Of a DNA stretch of 64,000 bases, positions 32,548-42,203 are shown piece after piece; positions within the stretch are counted from its first letter, which is position 1; every line of letters starts with the position of its first letter. The notes under the pieces were generated by a model, which saw nothing but the letters and a program-made list of their open reading frames with translations, was not told where the DNA came from and ran no database searches. A program made the translations under genes and the position numbers. This stretch comes from K189A clade bacterium (GTDB lineage: Bacteria > Pseudomonadota > Gammaproteobacteria > Pseudomonadales > Azotimanducaceae): assembly GCA_902528515.1 (NCBI GenBank), contig CABZTD010000003.1:1-64000 (forward strand), given 5' to 3'.

Positions 32548-34581
32548 TTAGGCCAAAACTGGCGCTATCACCAAGCTCACAATTGCCATGACGTTAATCA
32601 AGATGTTCATGGATGGGCCCGACGTATCCTTGAATGGATCACCGACGGTATCACCCACTACAGCAGCAGCATGAACCTCAGACCCCTTGCCGCCGAGATT
32701 GCCCTTCTCAACGTATTTTTTTGCGTTGTCCCAAGCACCGCCTGCGTTCGCCATGGTCAGCGCCAGCAGGACACAGCCCAGCAGTGCGCCACCCAGGGTA
32801 CCGCCAAGTGCTTCCGCGCCGAGGCCGAAACCAACGACAACAGGCACTGCCACTGCAATAATGCCAGGCATCAACATTTTCTTTAGCGCTGCCGTGGTTG
32901 CGATATCCACACACTTGGCGGTATCTGGCTCTGCGGTACCCTCCATCAGACCAGGAATTTCTCGGAACTGACGTCTGATCTCCTGAATCATTTCCATGGC
33001 TGCTTCGCCAACGGAGGTCATCGTCATGCTGGCGATCAGGAACGGAACAAGACCACCAATAAACAGGCCTATCAGAACGTTTGGATCACCAATGTGAAGC
33101 AGAAATTCGCCGTCCCGGTTTGCAGCGATGGTTTCTACGAAAGCTGCAATAATCGCTAAGGCCGCTAATGCAGCTGCGCCAATCGCAAAGCCCTTACCCA
33201 TGGCTGCCGTGGTGTTGCCGAGCTCATCTAGTGAATCGGTGATAGCACGTGTTTCTTCACCTAGGCCGCCCATCTCAGCGATACCACCGGCGTTGTCAGC
33301 GACGGGACCGTAGGCGTCTACCGCCATGGTCATACCCACGGTCGCCAATAGGCCTACTGCAGCCACGCCTACACCGTATAAACCCGCCAGCGAGGTCGAG
33401 ACGAAGATAATGGCGGAGAGGATTAGAATTGGGCCAACCACCGACTGCATGCCGACAGCCAGACCGGTGATCATGACCGTTGCTGGGCCGGTTTCACCAG
33501 ATTCTGCTATGCGCACGACCGGAGTTGAAGATGTGTAGTACTCGGTGATTAAGCCAATGCCGACGCCGCCAGCAGCTCCAAAGAGCACCGCTAGCCAGAT
33601 GTCATTTGAGACGCCAAGGTTAGCCATAATGAAATACGCGGCTCCGATGAAAAGGATTGGCGTGCCCACCATGCCGATACGCAGCGCAACGGCGGGGTTT
33701 GCATTGGAGAAACCGCGTACGATGCCGATACCGATAATCGAAGCAATCAAACCTGTTGAAGCAAGAGCTAGCGGCAAGAACATCAATGCTGCTCGAGCAT
33801 CGCCCTCATTGGCACCTGGAACCAGTGTTGCGAGAGAACCAACTGCCAGGGTTGATGCGATTGCGATGGTCGCGATCATAGAACCGCAGTAGGACTCAAA
33901 AATGTCTGAGCCCATGCCTGCGACGTCGCCAACATTGTCACCAACGTTATCGGCAATTACGCCAGGATTACGAGGGTCGTCTTCTGGAATACCCTGCTCA
34001 AGCTTGCCAACTAAGTCAGCACCAACATCAGCGCTCTTTGTGTAAATGCCCCCACCAACTCGAGAAAACAAAGCTACTACTGAAGCCCCCATGCCGAACC
34101 CATGTATGTGGTGCGCGCTCTCCGGGTCATTGCCAAAATACAAATAGACTAAGCCAAGTCCCATAAGACCCAAGGAGGCGACTGCCAGTCCCATGATCGA
34201 GCCGCCGTAAAAGGCAACGGACAATGCGGCAGCCTGGCCCTCGTTGTGAGCTGCGGTGGTAGTTCTGACGTTGGCTTGTGTTGCCGTGAACATGCCAAAC
34301 CAACCGGCACAGGCAGACGATAGTGCGCCAGCTAAAAAGGCGACCGCCGTGTGTTCACCCAAGCCTGGCGTGAAGAAGACGCCCGCAAGCAGAACCAAGG
34401 CAAAAACAGCAAGCATCGTGTACTCGCGCTTCATGAAAACCATGGCGCCTTCGTGAATTGCGTCGGCAATTTTCACCAGCTCGGCAGTGCCTGCGTCGTA
34501 TCGACGAACGATGCCGTAAATGATGACTGCGACCAAAAGGCCCGCAGCACCAATAAGCGGTGGAATGAGGGTAGAAGTCAT
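32548..34581 (-). CDS. hppA: Membrane-bound ion-translocating pyrophosphatase, K+-dependent type
   Basis: This integral membrane pump of about 16 helices (677 residues) hydrolyses PPi and exports H+ or Na+. The active-site block is [22 protein letters not shown] (D-x7-K-x-E) followed by [31 protein letters not shown]. The C-terminal acidic block includes [12 protein letters not shown] and [17 protein letters not shown]. The segment GNTTAA has Ala where K+-independent enzymes have Lys, placing it in the K+-stimulated subfamily, which includes Na+ and H+ pumps. It probably recovers energy from biosynthetic PPi and may compete with PPi-PFK for it. Confidence 0.95.
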   Translation of the reverse strand: MTSTLIPPLIGAAGLLVAVIIYGIVRRYDAGTAELVKIADAIHEGAMVFMKREYTMLAVFALVLLAGVFFTPGLGEHTAVAFLAGALSSACAGWFGMFTATQANVRTTTAAHNEGQAAALSVAFYGGSIMGLAVASLGLMGLGLVYLYFGNDPESAHHIHGFGMGASVVALFSRVGGGIYTKSADVGADLVGKLEQGIPEDDPRNPGVIADNVGDNVGDVAGMGSDIFESYCGSMIATIAIASTLAVGSLATLVPGANEGDARAALMFLPLALASTGLIASIIGIGIVRGFSNANPAVALRIGMVGTPILFIGAAYFIMANLGVSNDIWLAVLFGAAGGVGIGLITEYYTSSTPVVRIAESGETGPATVMITGLAVGMQSVVGPILILSAIIFVSTSLAGLYGVGVAAVGLLATVGMTMAVDAYGPVADNAGGIAEMGGLGEETRAITDSLDELGNTTAAMGKGFAIGAAALAALAIIAAFVETIAANRDGEFLLHIGDPNVLIGLFIGGLVPFLIASMTMTSVGEAAMEMIQEIRRQFREIPGLMEGTAEPDTAKCVDIATTAALKKMLMPGIIAVAVPVVVGFGLGAEALGGTLGGALLGCVLLALTMANAGGAWDNAKKYVEKGNLGGKGSEVHAAAVVGDTVGDPFKDTSGPSMNILINVMAIVSLVIAPVLA

Positions 34582-34729
34582 TTGGATCCCCAGCAGATAA
34601 ATGAAACAAACAAAGGAAAGTTAGTCACTATGCGCTAAGGCGCTTACAGCTATAGCTACTCCCCAGAGCGCGCGTATGATACCAGTGTGACATCGACTTG
34701 CCAGCCGAAATGAGTCCCAAGCGGGAAGA

Positions 34730-35830
34730 TTAGCCTTGGGCCAACAGCGTGCGCAGGTCAATGATGGCGGCATTCGCACGGGAAATGTGTGACGCCATGA
34801 TCAAGGAGTGGTTGGCCATCATGCCGAAGCCGTCACCGTTCAAAACCATTGGGCTCCACAATGTTTCCTGAGTCGGCTCAAGCTCCCGAATGATCTGGCG
34901 CAAAGAAACTCTCGCGGCCTTTTTATCGAGTACGTCTCCGAAATCGGATTCCACAGCCTCTAGCAAGGGTAGCAGGGCCCACGTGAAACCGCGCGCTTCA
35001 TAGAAAACATTGTCGATCTCTAGCCAGGGGGTTTGTACCAGCTGCTCTGAGGGCGTCGAGGTACTTTGTGTGGCGGTTGCATCGCCGGCCAAAGAAGTGT
35101 CTAGCTGGCGTTTGCCGACGCTGGCAGATAGCCGCTGTGACAGGCTTCCAAGACGCGTTTCCATGGCCGCCAGCCAAGACTGTAAATTGTCGCTGCGAGC
35201 GTAGAATTGCGCCTGGTTAGCGGACTTGTCGGCTAACTGACTAAGATAGGCCTCGACGTATCCAATACCGGCGCGGTACTCGCCTTCGGTATCCGGCAAG
35301 AACCAGGAATTGTTGTTGAAAAAAAACTTCCCTTCGGCCTCAGCAAGGTTCGGATCCTCGGCAGATTGGCTTTGGGAGCGCGAAAAATCGTTGCGATACA
35401 CCCGAGCGGTGTCTCGCAGCAATGTCAGGGCACCCATCTCCCATGAAGGAATATTGTCCAACCAAATACCCGGAGGAAAAAGGTCGTTGGTTAAGTAGCC
35501 GCCGGGCTTTTCGAGGAGGGTTCGTGCGACGTTGATGGTAGTGGCGGTGGTCAGATAACCAGCGACCAAGGACTCACCTCGCCCAGAAGCCATGGCCTCG
35601 ACGCTTCGCACAACATCGAAACGATCTGGCTCCTGGCTCCACCACATGCCGACACCGATTGCACCGGCAAGGTACAGCCCAGCGATGCCAAGAAAACTTT
35701 TGAACATCTTGTGGTCAGCCAATAGCGAACGGCGGCTTGAAGGGGCGTCAAAACTTTTATCCAGCGGATGCGCCTCGGTCGGATCCGGGCCAATTGTGTC
35801 GTCTCTACGCTGCCAGAATTTCCAGTTCAT
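34730..35830 (-). CDS. DUF2333 family inner-membrane protein
   Basis: The 366-residue protein has a cytoplasmic N-tail, one membrane helix (KSFLGIAGLYLAGAIGVGMWW), and a periplasmic domain: VAGYLTTATTINVARTLLEKPGGYLTNDLFPPGIWLDN, then MGALTLLRDTARVYRNDFSRSQSQS, and FFFNNNSWFLPDTEGEY. These are characteristic of DUF2333, found across gammaproteobacteria and without a known function. The intergenic 255 bp upstream holds no gene I can support. Confidence 0.85.
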   Translation of the reverse strand: MNWKFWQRRDDTIGPDPTEAHPLDKSFDAPSSRRSLLADHKMFKSFLGIAGLYLAGAIGVGMWWSQEPDRFDVVRSVEAMASGRGESLVAGYLTTATTINVARTLLEKPGGYLTNDLFPPGIWLDNIPSWEMGALTLLRDTARVYRNDFSRSQSQSAEDPNLAEAEGKFFFNNNSWFLPDTEGEYRAGIGYVEAYLSQLADKSANQAQFYARSDNLQSWLAAMETRLGSLSQRLSASVGKRQLDTSLAGDATATQSTSTPSEQLVQTPWLEIDNVFYEARGFTWALLPLLEAVESDFGDVLDKKAARVSLRQIIRELEPTQETLWSPMVLNGDGFGMMANHSLIMASHISRANAAIIDLRTLLAQG

Positions 35831-36085
35831 CCATTCATCCCGTTTGAGGTCAGTGTATTGGGTTGGCTTTGATTGAGAGATAGCCTTTCTATGCGATTGC
35901 TATAGACGAAACGGTGGTAATTTCACTCCCGCTGAAAGTCAAACTCCTGTATCGCAATCCCGGCGTCGAACAAGGCGCGCTCAACATAAAGCATCGCTTT
36001 CGTTGTCCTGTCCTAAGAGAAGGAGTGGGTGCAAAAACTACGCTGGGCTTCTCGTTTCAAAGAACCTCTTGTGCTGCCTATCTTG

Positions 36086-36670
36086 CTAGTGGTTGCTGTG
36101 ATCCACGCCCTTATTCATCCATTGATCCATGGGGAGAACGTTGAACTTGGTCTCAAGACTCGCACCATTCGAGAACCTCATCGTGAGCGGCAGACTTTTG
36201 AGATCAGCTGGCAGATCGCGAATCATCAGATGGTTTCCGCCAGGCTGGAAGATGATCTGATCGTCGGGCGCTATGGTTACAGTGTCTAGCGGCCGCATGG
36301 TAGTGCCATTATTCTCTACCGACGTTGTATGCATTTGAACGGTAACTGCATCCGAGGTAATACCAACCACGGTGACGGCCTCACTGCCATGATTCATTAA
36401 GGTGAAGTAGCCGGCACTCATCGGTTGCCCGGGCGTGGGAGCATGGACACGTGCGTCGATAAGGTGCATGCCGGCCAAGGCATCCTTCAATTCAGGGCTT
36501 TGAGAATGAGATTCTTGGTCATTGCTACTGCTGAGGTTTTCAGTCGAGGCACCGTCAGCTGTCGCACCTTTGTCCGAGCCGCCGCAGCCGATGAGTGATA
36601 GCGCCATTAAAAGCGCTATAGCGAGCTGCGATAGGGATGGTCCTTTGGAGAAATCTCTAGGCGTTTTCAT
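36086..36670 (-). CDS. PCu(A)C-type periplasmic copper chaperone lipoprotein
   Basis: It binds Cu(I) in the periplasm and helps deliver it to cytochrome oxidase CuA. A lipobox LIGC ends the signal peptide (AIALLMALSLIGC). The PCuAC domain shows the copper motif spread through MSAGYFTLMNHGSE, VQMHTTSVENNGTTMRPL and GGNHLMIRDL, that is, the Met/His ligand set H-x-x-M. A Ser/Asp-rich linker joins anchor and domain, and a short His-rich end (DHSNH) may add ligands. Its start overlaps the upstream TPR lipoprotein gene by 14 bp. Confidence 0.85.
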   Translation of the reverse strand: MKTPRDFSKGPSLSQLAIALLMALSLIGCGGSDKGATADGASTENLSSSNDQESHSQSPELKDALAGMHLIDARVHAPTPGQPMSAGYFTLMNHGSEAVTVVGITSDAVTVQMHTTSVENNGTTMRPLDTVTIAPDDQIIFQPGGNHLMIRDLPADLKSLPLTMRFSNGASLETKFNVLPMDQWMNKGVDHSNH

Positions 36671-37379
36671 ACTGGCAAATTCGCTCCAATCGTTCCGGGG
36701 TTGAAATGTTAGATGAGGCCCTTGGGCGGCGATTTAAGTTGTTTTGCAAAAAGCTTGCGCGCAGCAACTGATATAGGGTTCTTGTGCGCGCATCGTTGGC
36801 TGCAAAGATGCGAAAGCGGCAAGTTTTCTGGACTCCCTGCACCAGAGCGTTAATGGTCGCACGTACATTGGTATCGGTTAACCCGCGAAGGATAACGACT
36901 TCGCGATGCGAAGTATCAATGGTTTGAATAAATTGCTCGGCTGGTGCTATCGACGGATGGGTCGGATCAATTTGGCGTCCTCGATCAAGTAGCGTTCGAG
37001 CTGTAGTGGTGTCGAAGCGGTTAGCCGCTTTCAGGGCCAGAGCGATGTAGTGCTCAATGATCTTTTCCATGCCTCTTTGCGCCTGAGCATTTTCGGGATC
37101 CAGTCTTAGTGCCTGTCGGTACAACGAGAGCGCGCTGCCATCGTTAGTGAAACCGAGTTGATTGTTGGCGAATGCATCTTCAGCATCGTATATCAGTGTT
37201 TGGACTTCACGTTTTTCGGCGCCGCTCAGCGCCCTAACCTGCCCGTCAGTGGACTGTTGTTCAATGGTCTCGCAGCCAATTGCGCTCACTAGCGCCATGA
37301 TAGCCACGAAAATTTGTTTTAGTGTGCGTGCAGCTTGCCCTGAGAATATTTGGTTGATGAGTGGTTTGTTCGAATGCAT
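36657..37379 (-). CDS. TPR-containing lipoprotein of unknown function
   Basis: The signal ends in a lipobox-like VSAIGC after KQIFVAIMALVS. The mature protein holds two TPR-like helices (YDAEDAFANNQLGFTNDGSALSLYRQALRLDPENAQAQRG and NRFDTTTARTLLDRGRQIDPTHPSI) followed by a C-terminal domain with REVVILRG and FRIFAANDARTRTLYQLL. No family is recognised. It is translationally coupled to the copper chaperone gene and divergent from dsbD. Confidence 0.7.
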   Translation of the reverse strand: MHSNKPLINQIFSGQAARTLKQIFVAIMALVSAIGCETIEQQSTDGQVRALSGAEKREVQTLIYDAEDAFANNQLGFTNDGSALSLYRQALRLDPENAQAQRGMEKIIEHYIALALKAANRFDTTTARTLLDRGRQIDPTHPSIAPAEQFIQTIDTSHREVVILRGLTDTNVRATINALVQGVQKTCRFRIFAANDARTRTLYQLLRASFLQNNLNRRPRASSNISTPERLERICQYENA

Positions 37380-37691
37380 TTTCGGCTCAGCAGATCATTT
37401 GTCAGCGCGGATCTGCTTCATGTTGGAGGCCGTGGATTAAGGTTAGTTCCATGTTGAGTGCTCAAACAAATTACGGTGTGCTGCATACTTGCAGGAGTCG
37501 TCGAAGGGCCTTATTTACAGATACCCAACAGGCCGACGTGCCGGTTAAAAGCCTATCATATCGTATGTCTATGCCGACGAGTCGAGAGGCGGTCATAACG
37601 GGAATCCATATCCATGTCTGGCTCTGATCCGTTATCATTAAAACTCCCGTATTCACTGGCTATGGCCATGGATCACGAAGGAGTAATTCGA

Positions 37692-39620
37692 TTGTTCCAC
37701 CTGACTACCGTTAAGGGTCTGACCGCAGTTGCGCAGGGTGTTGCTCGCCTCATCGCATGTTTGATGGTCGCGTGCAGTGTGCCAGCGTTTGCCCAAGGTG
37801 GCGACAGCTTGCCTGCGTCGCAAAGTACCATCTCACTGGAATCTTGGCTGACCGGGGAACCACAGTTTTTGCCCGTGGATGAAGCCTTTGTACTTTCAGT
37901 CACACTACAGCCGAATCGTGTCGTTGTTGCGCGCTGGGACATGCCTGACGGTTACTACCTTTATCGACACCAGTTCAGTGCAAGTCTGAACGCACTCGGC
38001 AGCGGCGCCGCGTTAGGAGCCATGCGCATTCCCGAGGGCAAGGCGAAGTTCGACGACTTCTTTGGCGACGTCGAGGTGTACTACGGCTCTGCTGCAGTGC
38101 AACTTCCTGTGATTGGGAGCCTGCCTGATGGAGCCGAGCTGAGTATTAGTTACCAAGGGTGCGCTGACGCTGGTCTTTGCTATCCGCCTGAAGTGCGTAA
38201 ATTCGTCGTCTCTGAAGGTGGGCTGCTGCCAGCAAACGCGCTGCTTACCGTAAATTCAGCCTCGACGTTGCCCGTCGCTCAAAAACCAGCGAACTCGGCA
38301 ATATCGGGGCAAAGCATCAGCGATGACCGCGCTATGGCCGATGTCCTGCAGGGCAGCAGCTTTTTGGTTGCCTTAGGCCTGTTTTTTATCGCGGGGATAG
38401 GGCTGGCGTTTACACCCTGCGTCTTTCCGATGGTACCTATACTGTCAACCATTATTGTTGGCGAAGGGGAGGGTCTGACCAAGTCGCGAGCGTTTACTCT
38501 GTCATTGGCCTATGTATTAGGCATGGCATTGACCTATGCGCTGGTCGGCCTATTGGTGGGGCTGTTTGGTGCCGAGCTCAACCTGCAGGCAGCCCTGCAA
38601 AGTCCAATCGTGCTCAGCGTCTTCGCAGCCGTGTTTGTGCTTTTGTCTGGGGCGATGTTTGGTTTTTACGAATTGGCACTGCCCCAGGGAATGCAGCAGT
38701 GGGTCAACGAACGTAGTGCTGCACAAAAGGGTGGCCGCCATCCGTCGGTGTTCGTCATGGGATCATTGTCAAGTCTGGTGGTGTCACCCTGCATTTCCGC
38801 ACCGCTCGCGGGTGCATTGATTTATCTTTCAAATACTGGAGACGCGGTGCTCGGCGGGTTTGCTCTTTTTGCTCTGGGCTTGGGCATGGGTGTGCCATTA
38901 ATGGTGGTAGGAGGCAGCGGCGGTCACTGGTTGCCGCGAGCCGGTGTTTGGATGGATACGGTAAAGGGTATATTCGGTTTTGGGTTGTTGGGTGTGGCGA
39001 TTTGGCTGCTCGAACGGCTCGTGCCAGGCTCCGTAGCTCTGTTTCTTTGGGCGGTTTGGTTGATCGCGGCAGGGGTGTATCTGGGTGCGTTTGAATTTGT
39101 GTCAAAAGCCTCGGGCCAGCGCTTCGCTCAAGTGATTGGGTTGACCCTAAGCGTCTGGGGTATGGCCTGCTTGATCGGCGCGAGTGCCGGAAGCGTTGAT
39201 CCACTCAAACCCATGCATCGCCTCGGCATCGTAGGGTCCTTTGAAGGAGGCCAGACTGAGGCCGTGCGCTGGGAAGCGGTAAAAACGGTCACCGATGTCA
39301 AGCAGCGGATGGCCTCATCATCTGGGCCCGTCTTACTGGATTTGTACGCAGATTGGTGTATCTCATGCAAGGTAATGGAGCGATCTGTGTTTCCTGAACC
39401 TGGCGTAGCGGAGCAACTTGCGCAGTTTACCCTGTTACGGGCGGACGTCACTGCCAATGATGCTCAAGATCAAGCCTTGTTAAAGCAGTACGGGCTGTTC
39501 GGCCCGCCCAGTTTAGTCTTTTTCGGCGAAGATGGCGCCGAATTAGCCGAATTTAGAGTTCAGGGCGAGGTTTCAGCAGAGCGTTTAAAGGTACACTTGG
39601 CACAAGTTCTGGCGCACTAA
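37692..39620 (+). CDS. dsbD: Thiol:disulfide interchange protein DsbD
   Basis: DsbD carries electrons from cytoplasmic thioredoxin across the membrane to DsbC/DsbG and cytochrome c maturation proteins. The N-terminal periplasmic domain has the redox pair in GCADAGLCYPPEVRKF. The eight-helix core begins at FFIAGIGLAFTPCVFPMVPILST and has the second Cys in LVVSPCISAPLAGALIYL. The C-terminal thioredoxin domain has DWCISCKVMERSVF. The open frame extends upstream to 37614, but AAGGAG at 37678-37683 points to TTG 37692, directly before a good signal peptide; ATG 37614, 37662 or 37668 are alternatives. It lies beside a copper-chaperone operon, consistent with cytochrome assembly. Confidence 0.93.
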   Translation: MFHLTTVKGLTAVAQGVARLIACLMVACSVPAFAQGGDSLPASQSTISLESWLTGEPQFLPVDEAFVLSVTLQPNRVVVARWDMPDGYYLYRHQFSASLNALGSGAALGAMRIPEGKAKFDDFFGDVEVYYGSAAVQLPVIGSLPDGAELSISYQGCADAGLCYPPEVRKFVVSEGGLLPANALLTVNSASTLPVAQKPANSAISGQSISDDRAMADVLQGSSFLVALGLFFIAGIGLAFTPCVFPMVPILSTIIVGEGEGLTKSRAFTLSLAYVLGMALTYALVGLLVGLFGAELNLQAALQSPIVLSVFAAVFVLLSGAMFGFYELALPQGMQQWVNERSAAQKGGRHPSVFVMGSLSSLVVSPCISAPLAGALIYLSNTGDAVLGGFALFALGLGMGVPLMVVGGSGGHWLPRAGVWMDTVKGIFGFGLLGVAIWLLERLVPGSVALFLWAVWLIAAGVYLGAFEFVSKASGQRFAQVIGLTLSVWGMACLIGASAGSVDPLKPMHRLGIVGSFEGGQTEAVRWEAVKTVTDVKQRMASSSGPVLLDLYADWCISCKVMERSVFPEPGVAEQLAQFTLLRADVTANDAQDQALLKQYGLFGPPSLVFFGEDGAELAEFRVQGEVSAERLKVHLAQVLAH

Positions 39621-39767
39621 GACAGAGTAACCTAAAAATACTAGGCATAATTCTCTGTAAGTTCGTCGAACGCGTAGTTAAAATTCAAAAAATAGGGCGG
39701 CGCTGCCGAGCGAGTACAGCAAGCCATTTCCAGAAGCGATCACCAGGTGCAACCAGGAGGCGATAAC

Positions 39768-40211
39768 ATGGCAAAACACATTCTTATGCTCAACGGCCCC
39801 AATTTGAATCTTCTAGGCACACGAGAACCCTCTGTTTATGGCAGCGAAACTTTGGCAGATGTCGAAAGCCGTCTCGTGGCCTCTGCCGATGTCATGGGTG
39901 CCCAAATCACCTGCATACAAAGCAATGCTGAACACGAGTTGGTTGATGCGGTTCACCAGGCCAAGCTATTGCAGGTTGACTTTGTGCTCATAAATCCCGG
40001 GGCCTTTACGCATACCAGTATTGCCCTGCGCGATGCCTTGCTGGGCGTGGCGATCCCGTTTATCGAGGTGCACATATCTAACGTCCATGCTCGGGAGGGG
40101 TTCCGTCATCACTCGTATTTGAGTGATGTGGCCGTCGGGGTGATCGCCGGCTTGGGCACATCGGGTTATGACTTCGCGCTGGCGTTTGCCTTGGCGCAAA
40201 TAGACGATTAG
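39768..40211 (+). CDS. aroQ: Type II 3-dehydroquinate dehydratase
   Basis: It converts 3-dehydroquinate to 3-dehydroshikimate in the shikimate pathway, and forms dodecamers in the cytoplasm. The opening [22 protein letters not shown] contains the catalytic Asn, Arg and Tyr region. [38 protein letters not shown] and [11 protein letters not shown]-like endings are present. ATG 39768 follows AGGAGG at the ideal distance, so the in-frame GTG at 39747 is not used. It heads the aroQ-accB-prmA cluster. Confidence 0.95.
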   Translation: MAKHILMLNGPNLNLLGTREPSVYGSETLADVESRLVASADVMGAQITCIQSNAEHELVDAVHQAKLLQVDFVLINPGAFTHTSIALRDALLGVAIPFIEVHISNVHAREGFRHHSYLSDVAVGVIAGLGTSGYDFALAFALAQIDD

Positions 40212-40254
40212 GGGCCAGTCTGTCTCTAAAAGAGCAAAGAAAAAGGAAGCGAAG

Positions 40255-40683
40255 ATGGATTTGCGCAAAATAAAGAAACTGATCGAGCTGGTCGAGGAGT
40301 CCGGGGTTGCTGAACTCGAGGTCAGCAGTGGTGATGAGTCCATTCGCATATCCATGACGGCGCAATCGAATGCTCAGGCTTTTGAGCCCGTACCGGTCGC
40401 AGTGCCGCTTACCGCTTCTGAGGCACGAAAATTGTCTACGCAATCGGCCATGCAGACGATGAAAGCTCCTATGGCTGGTGTTTTTTATCAGTCTCCTAGC
40501 CCTGATGCAGAGCCTTTTGTGAGCATCGGTCAAAAGGTCGATGTCGGCGATGTGCTGTGCATTATCGAGAGTATGAAAATGATGAATGAGGTGACGGCGA
40601 CTGCTTCTGGCACGATTGAGGAGGTTTTCGTCACCAACGCGGAAGCTGTTTCCACAGGCACTCCTCTGTTCGCTATTTCGTGA
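40255..40683 (+). CDS. accB: Biotin carboxyl carrier protein of acetyl-CoA carboxylase
   Basis: This 142-residue carrier holds the biotin used in the first step of fatty acid synthesis. The N-terminal part (DLRKIKKLIELVEESGVAELEV) is the AccB helix, then a Pro/Ala linker, then the biotinyl domain. The biotin-accepting Lys lies in IIESMKMMNEV, and the AccB-specific thumb is seen in MAGVFYQSPSPDAEPFV. In relatives accC follows directly; here the stop overlaps the start of prmA (GTGA) and accC is absent from this locus. Confidence 0.96.
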   Translation: MDLRKIKKLIELVEESGVAELEVSSGDESIRISMTAQSNAQAFEPVPVAVPLTASEARKLSTQSAMQTMKAPMAGVFYQSPSPDAEPFVSIGQKVDVGDVLCIIESMKMMNEVTATASGTIEEVFVTNAEAVSTGTPLFAIS

Positions 40684-41603
40684 ATTGGCTGCAGTTCAAG
40701 CTAGCTCTCGCTACCCAAGAGGCTGCAGAGTTCGAGACAGTCTTGCTAGCCTACGGAGCAGTGGCAGTGACTTATGAGAGTCACGCCGATGAGGTGGTGC
40801 TGGAACCCATGCCCGGTGAGATTCCACTCTGGCAGCACATCAATCTTGTTGCGCTGTTTGCGCTAGATACGAGCATCGCTGGATTGAATGAAGCCTTGCG
40901 CGCACTTGATCCGGATATTCATAAACGCCTTAAAGTGGCATTTGTTGCCAACGAAGACTGGCAACAACGCTTGGCCAATCACACTGTGAGGGCCGAATTC
41001 GGTGATCGGTTGCGGTTGCTGCCTAAAACCGAGGCCATCGAGGGCGCAGCAAATTCTGCTGCGTCGATAGCTACCGAGAATGGCAAAGCAGCGCTATATC
41101 TTGAGCCCGGTTTGGCCTTCGGTAGCGGTAGTCACCCAACCACGCGCATGTGTTTGGAGTGGCTTGCCCGTCATGTCGCAGCCCAACAAACTGTGCTGGA
41201 TTTTGGCTGTGGATCGGGCATTTTGGCCATTGGTGCTGCGCTGCTGGGCGCTCGCGTCATCGCTGTAGATCATGACAGTCAGGCGATTTTAGCAACTCAG
41301 GAAAACGCAGAATTCAATGGCGTCGGCAAGCACATTCAGACGCTGACGCTAGAAGAGTGGAGGCGTGACCGGAGTGCGCAGGCGCCCGAGCAGTTCGACA
41401 TTGTTGTTGCCAACATACTGGCCGCCCCCATCATCGAGTTGGCACCTACGTTTTTGCGTAGCCTTCGCCGAGGGGGCTCAGTGGTACTCGCGGGGATCCT
41501 TGATCATCAAGCGGCTGACGTTATGAAGGCCTACCCTGACATTGCATTCGGCTCCGTGGTCGCCGAAGAAGAGTGGGTCTGTTTGACCGGCACACTGGCT
41601 TGA
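40680..41603 (+). CDS. prmA: Ribosomal protein L11 methyltransferase
   Basis: PrmA trimethylates lysines and the N-terminus of ribosomal protein L11 using S-adenosylmethionine. The substrate-binding N-terminal domain begins WLQFKLALATQEAAEFETVL. The catalytic domain shows LEPGLAFGSGSHPTTRMCLEWL, VLDFGCGSGILAIGAALLGA (SAM motif I) and FDIVVANILAAPIIELAP (motif IV). Length 307 is close to E. coli PrmA (293). The GTG start overlaps the accB stop by 4 bp, so the genes are translationally coupled. Confidence 0.96.
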   Translation: MNWLQFKLALATQEAAEFETVLLAYGAVAVTYESHADEVVLEPMPGEIPLWQHINLVALFALDTSIAGLNEALRALDPDIHKRLKVAFVANEDWQQRLANHTVRAEFGDRLRLLPKTEAIEGAANSAASIATENGKAALYLEPGLAFGSGSHPTTRMCLEWLARHVAAQQTVLDFGCGSGILAIGAALLGARVIAVDHDSQAILATQENAEFNGVGKHIQTLTLEEWRRDRSAQAPEQFDIVVANILAAPIIELAPTFLRSLRRGGSVVLAGILDHQAADVMKAYPDIAFGSVVAEEEWVCLTGTLA

Positions 41604-41687
41604 TAGCGGCGCTTTGATTACCGTAGGCGACGAAGAGAATCGTCTTAACAAAATCGTTGAGACAACTTTTGACGACGGGAGGACCCG

Positions 41688-42056
41688 ATGATTGGATACG
41701 TAACAATTGGTGTGAGCGACATGGAGAAGGCCTGCGCATTTTATGACGGGCTTTTTGCTGAACTGGGGGGCAAACAGATGTTTGGCCAAGACCGCATCAA
41801 GTTTTATGGCACAGGGCCGGGACAGCCCATGGTGGCGATCTGCATTCCATATGATGAGCAGGCTCAGCATCCGGGCAACGGCAATATGCTTGCGCTTCCG
41901 GTGAAAAGAGACGATATCGCGCGTGTCTATGATAAGGCTATTAAACTTGGCGCCTCAGATGAGGGCGCGCCCGGTGAGCGACTGCCGATTTTCTATGGCG
42001 CCTACATCCGAGATCCAGACGGCAATAAAATCTGTTTTTACGAAATGACCCTTTAG
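41688..42056 (+). CDS. VOC (glyoxalase/bleomycin-resistance-like) family protein
   Basis: This 122-residue metal-enzyme-like protein folds as paired beta-alpha-beta-beta-beta modules. The opening GYVTIGVSDMEKACAFYDGLFAELGGKQM and the ending YGAYIRDPDGNKICFYEM are typical of the family, with possible metal ligands Glu in CFYEM and His-free N-module. The exact reaction is unknown. It is inserted between prmA and dusB, where related bacteria usually have no such gene. GGGAGG lies just before the ATG. Confidence 0.85.
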   Translation: MIGYVTIGVSDMEKACAFYDGLFAELGGKQMFGQDRIKFYGTGPGQPMVAICIPYDEQAQHPGNGNMLALPVKRDDIARVYDKAIKLGASDEGAPGERLPIFYGAYIRDPDGNKICFYEMTL

Positions 42057-42203
42057 ATTAGCCCGTGACGGGCCCCTCGATGTGGGTGGCCTGCTTGTTA
42101 TCGGGGATTTGCTACAGATTTGTTGCGTGAGAGTCTATGATTGTGGAACCCGGAACGCGGGCACAATCTTCTGCTTTTCAAAGCCTTAACCGTTGCTATC
42201 ACG

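Noticed and set aside
36029-36289. 86-codon frame upstream of and opposite the copper chaperone gene
   Set aside because: It has a GTG start, a short hydrophobic run and then antisense to PCuAC. It resembles no family, and the supported gene is on the other strand.
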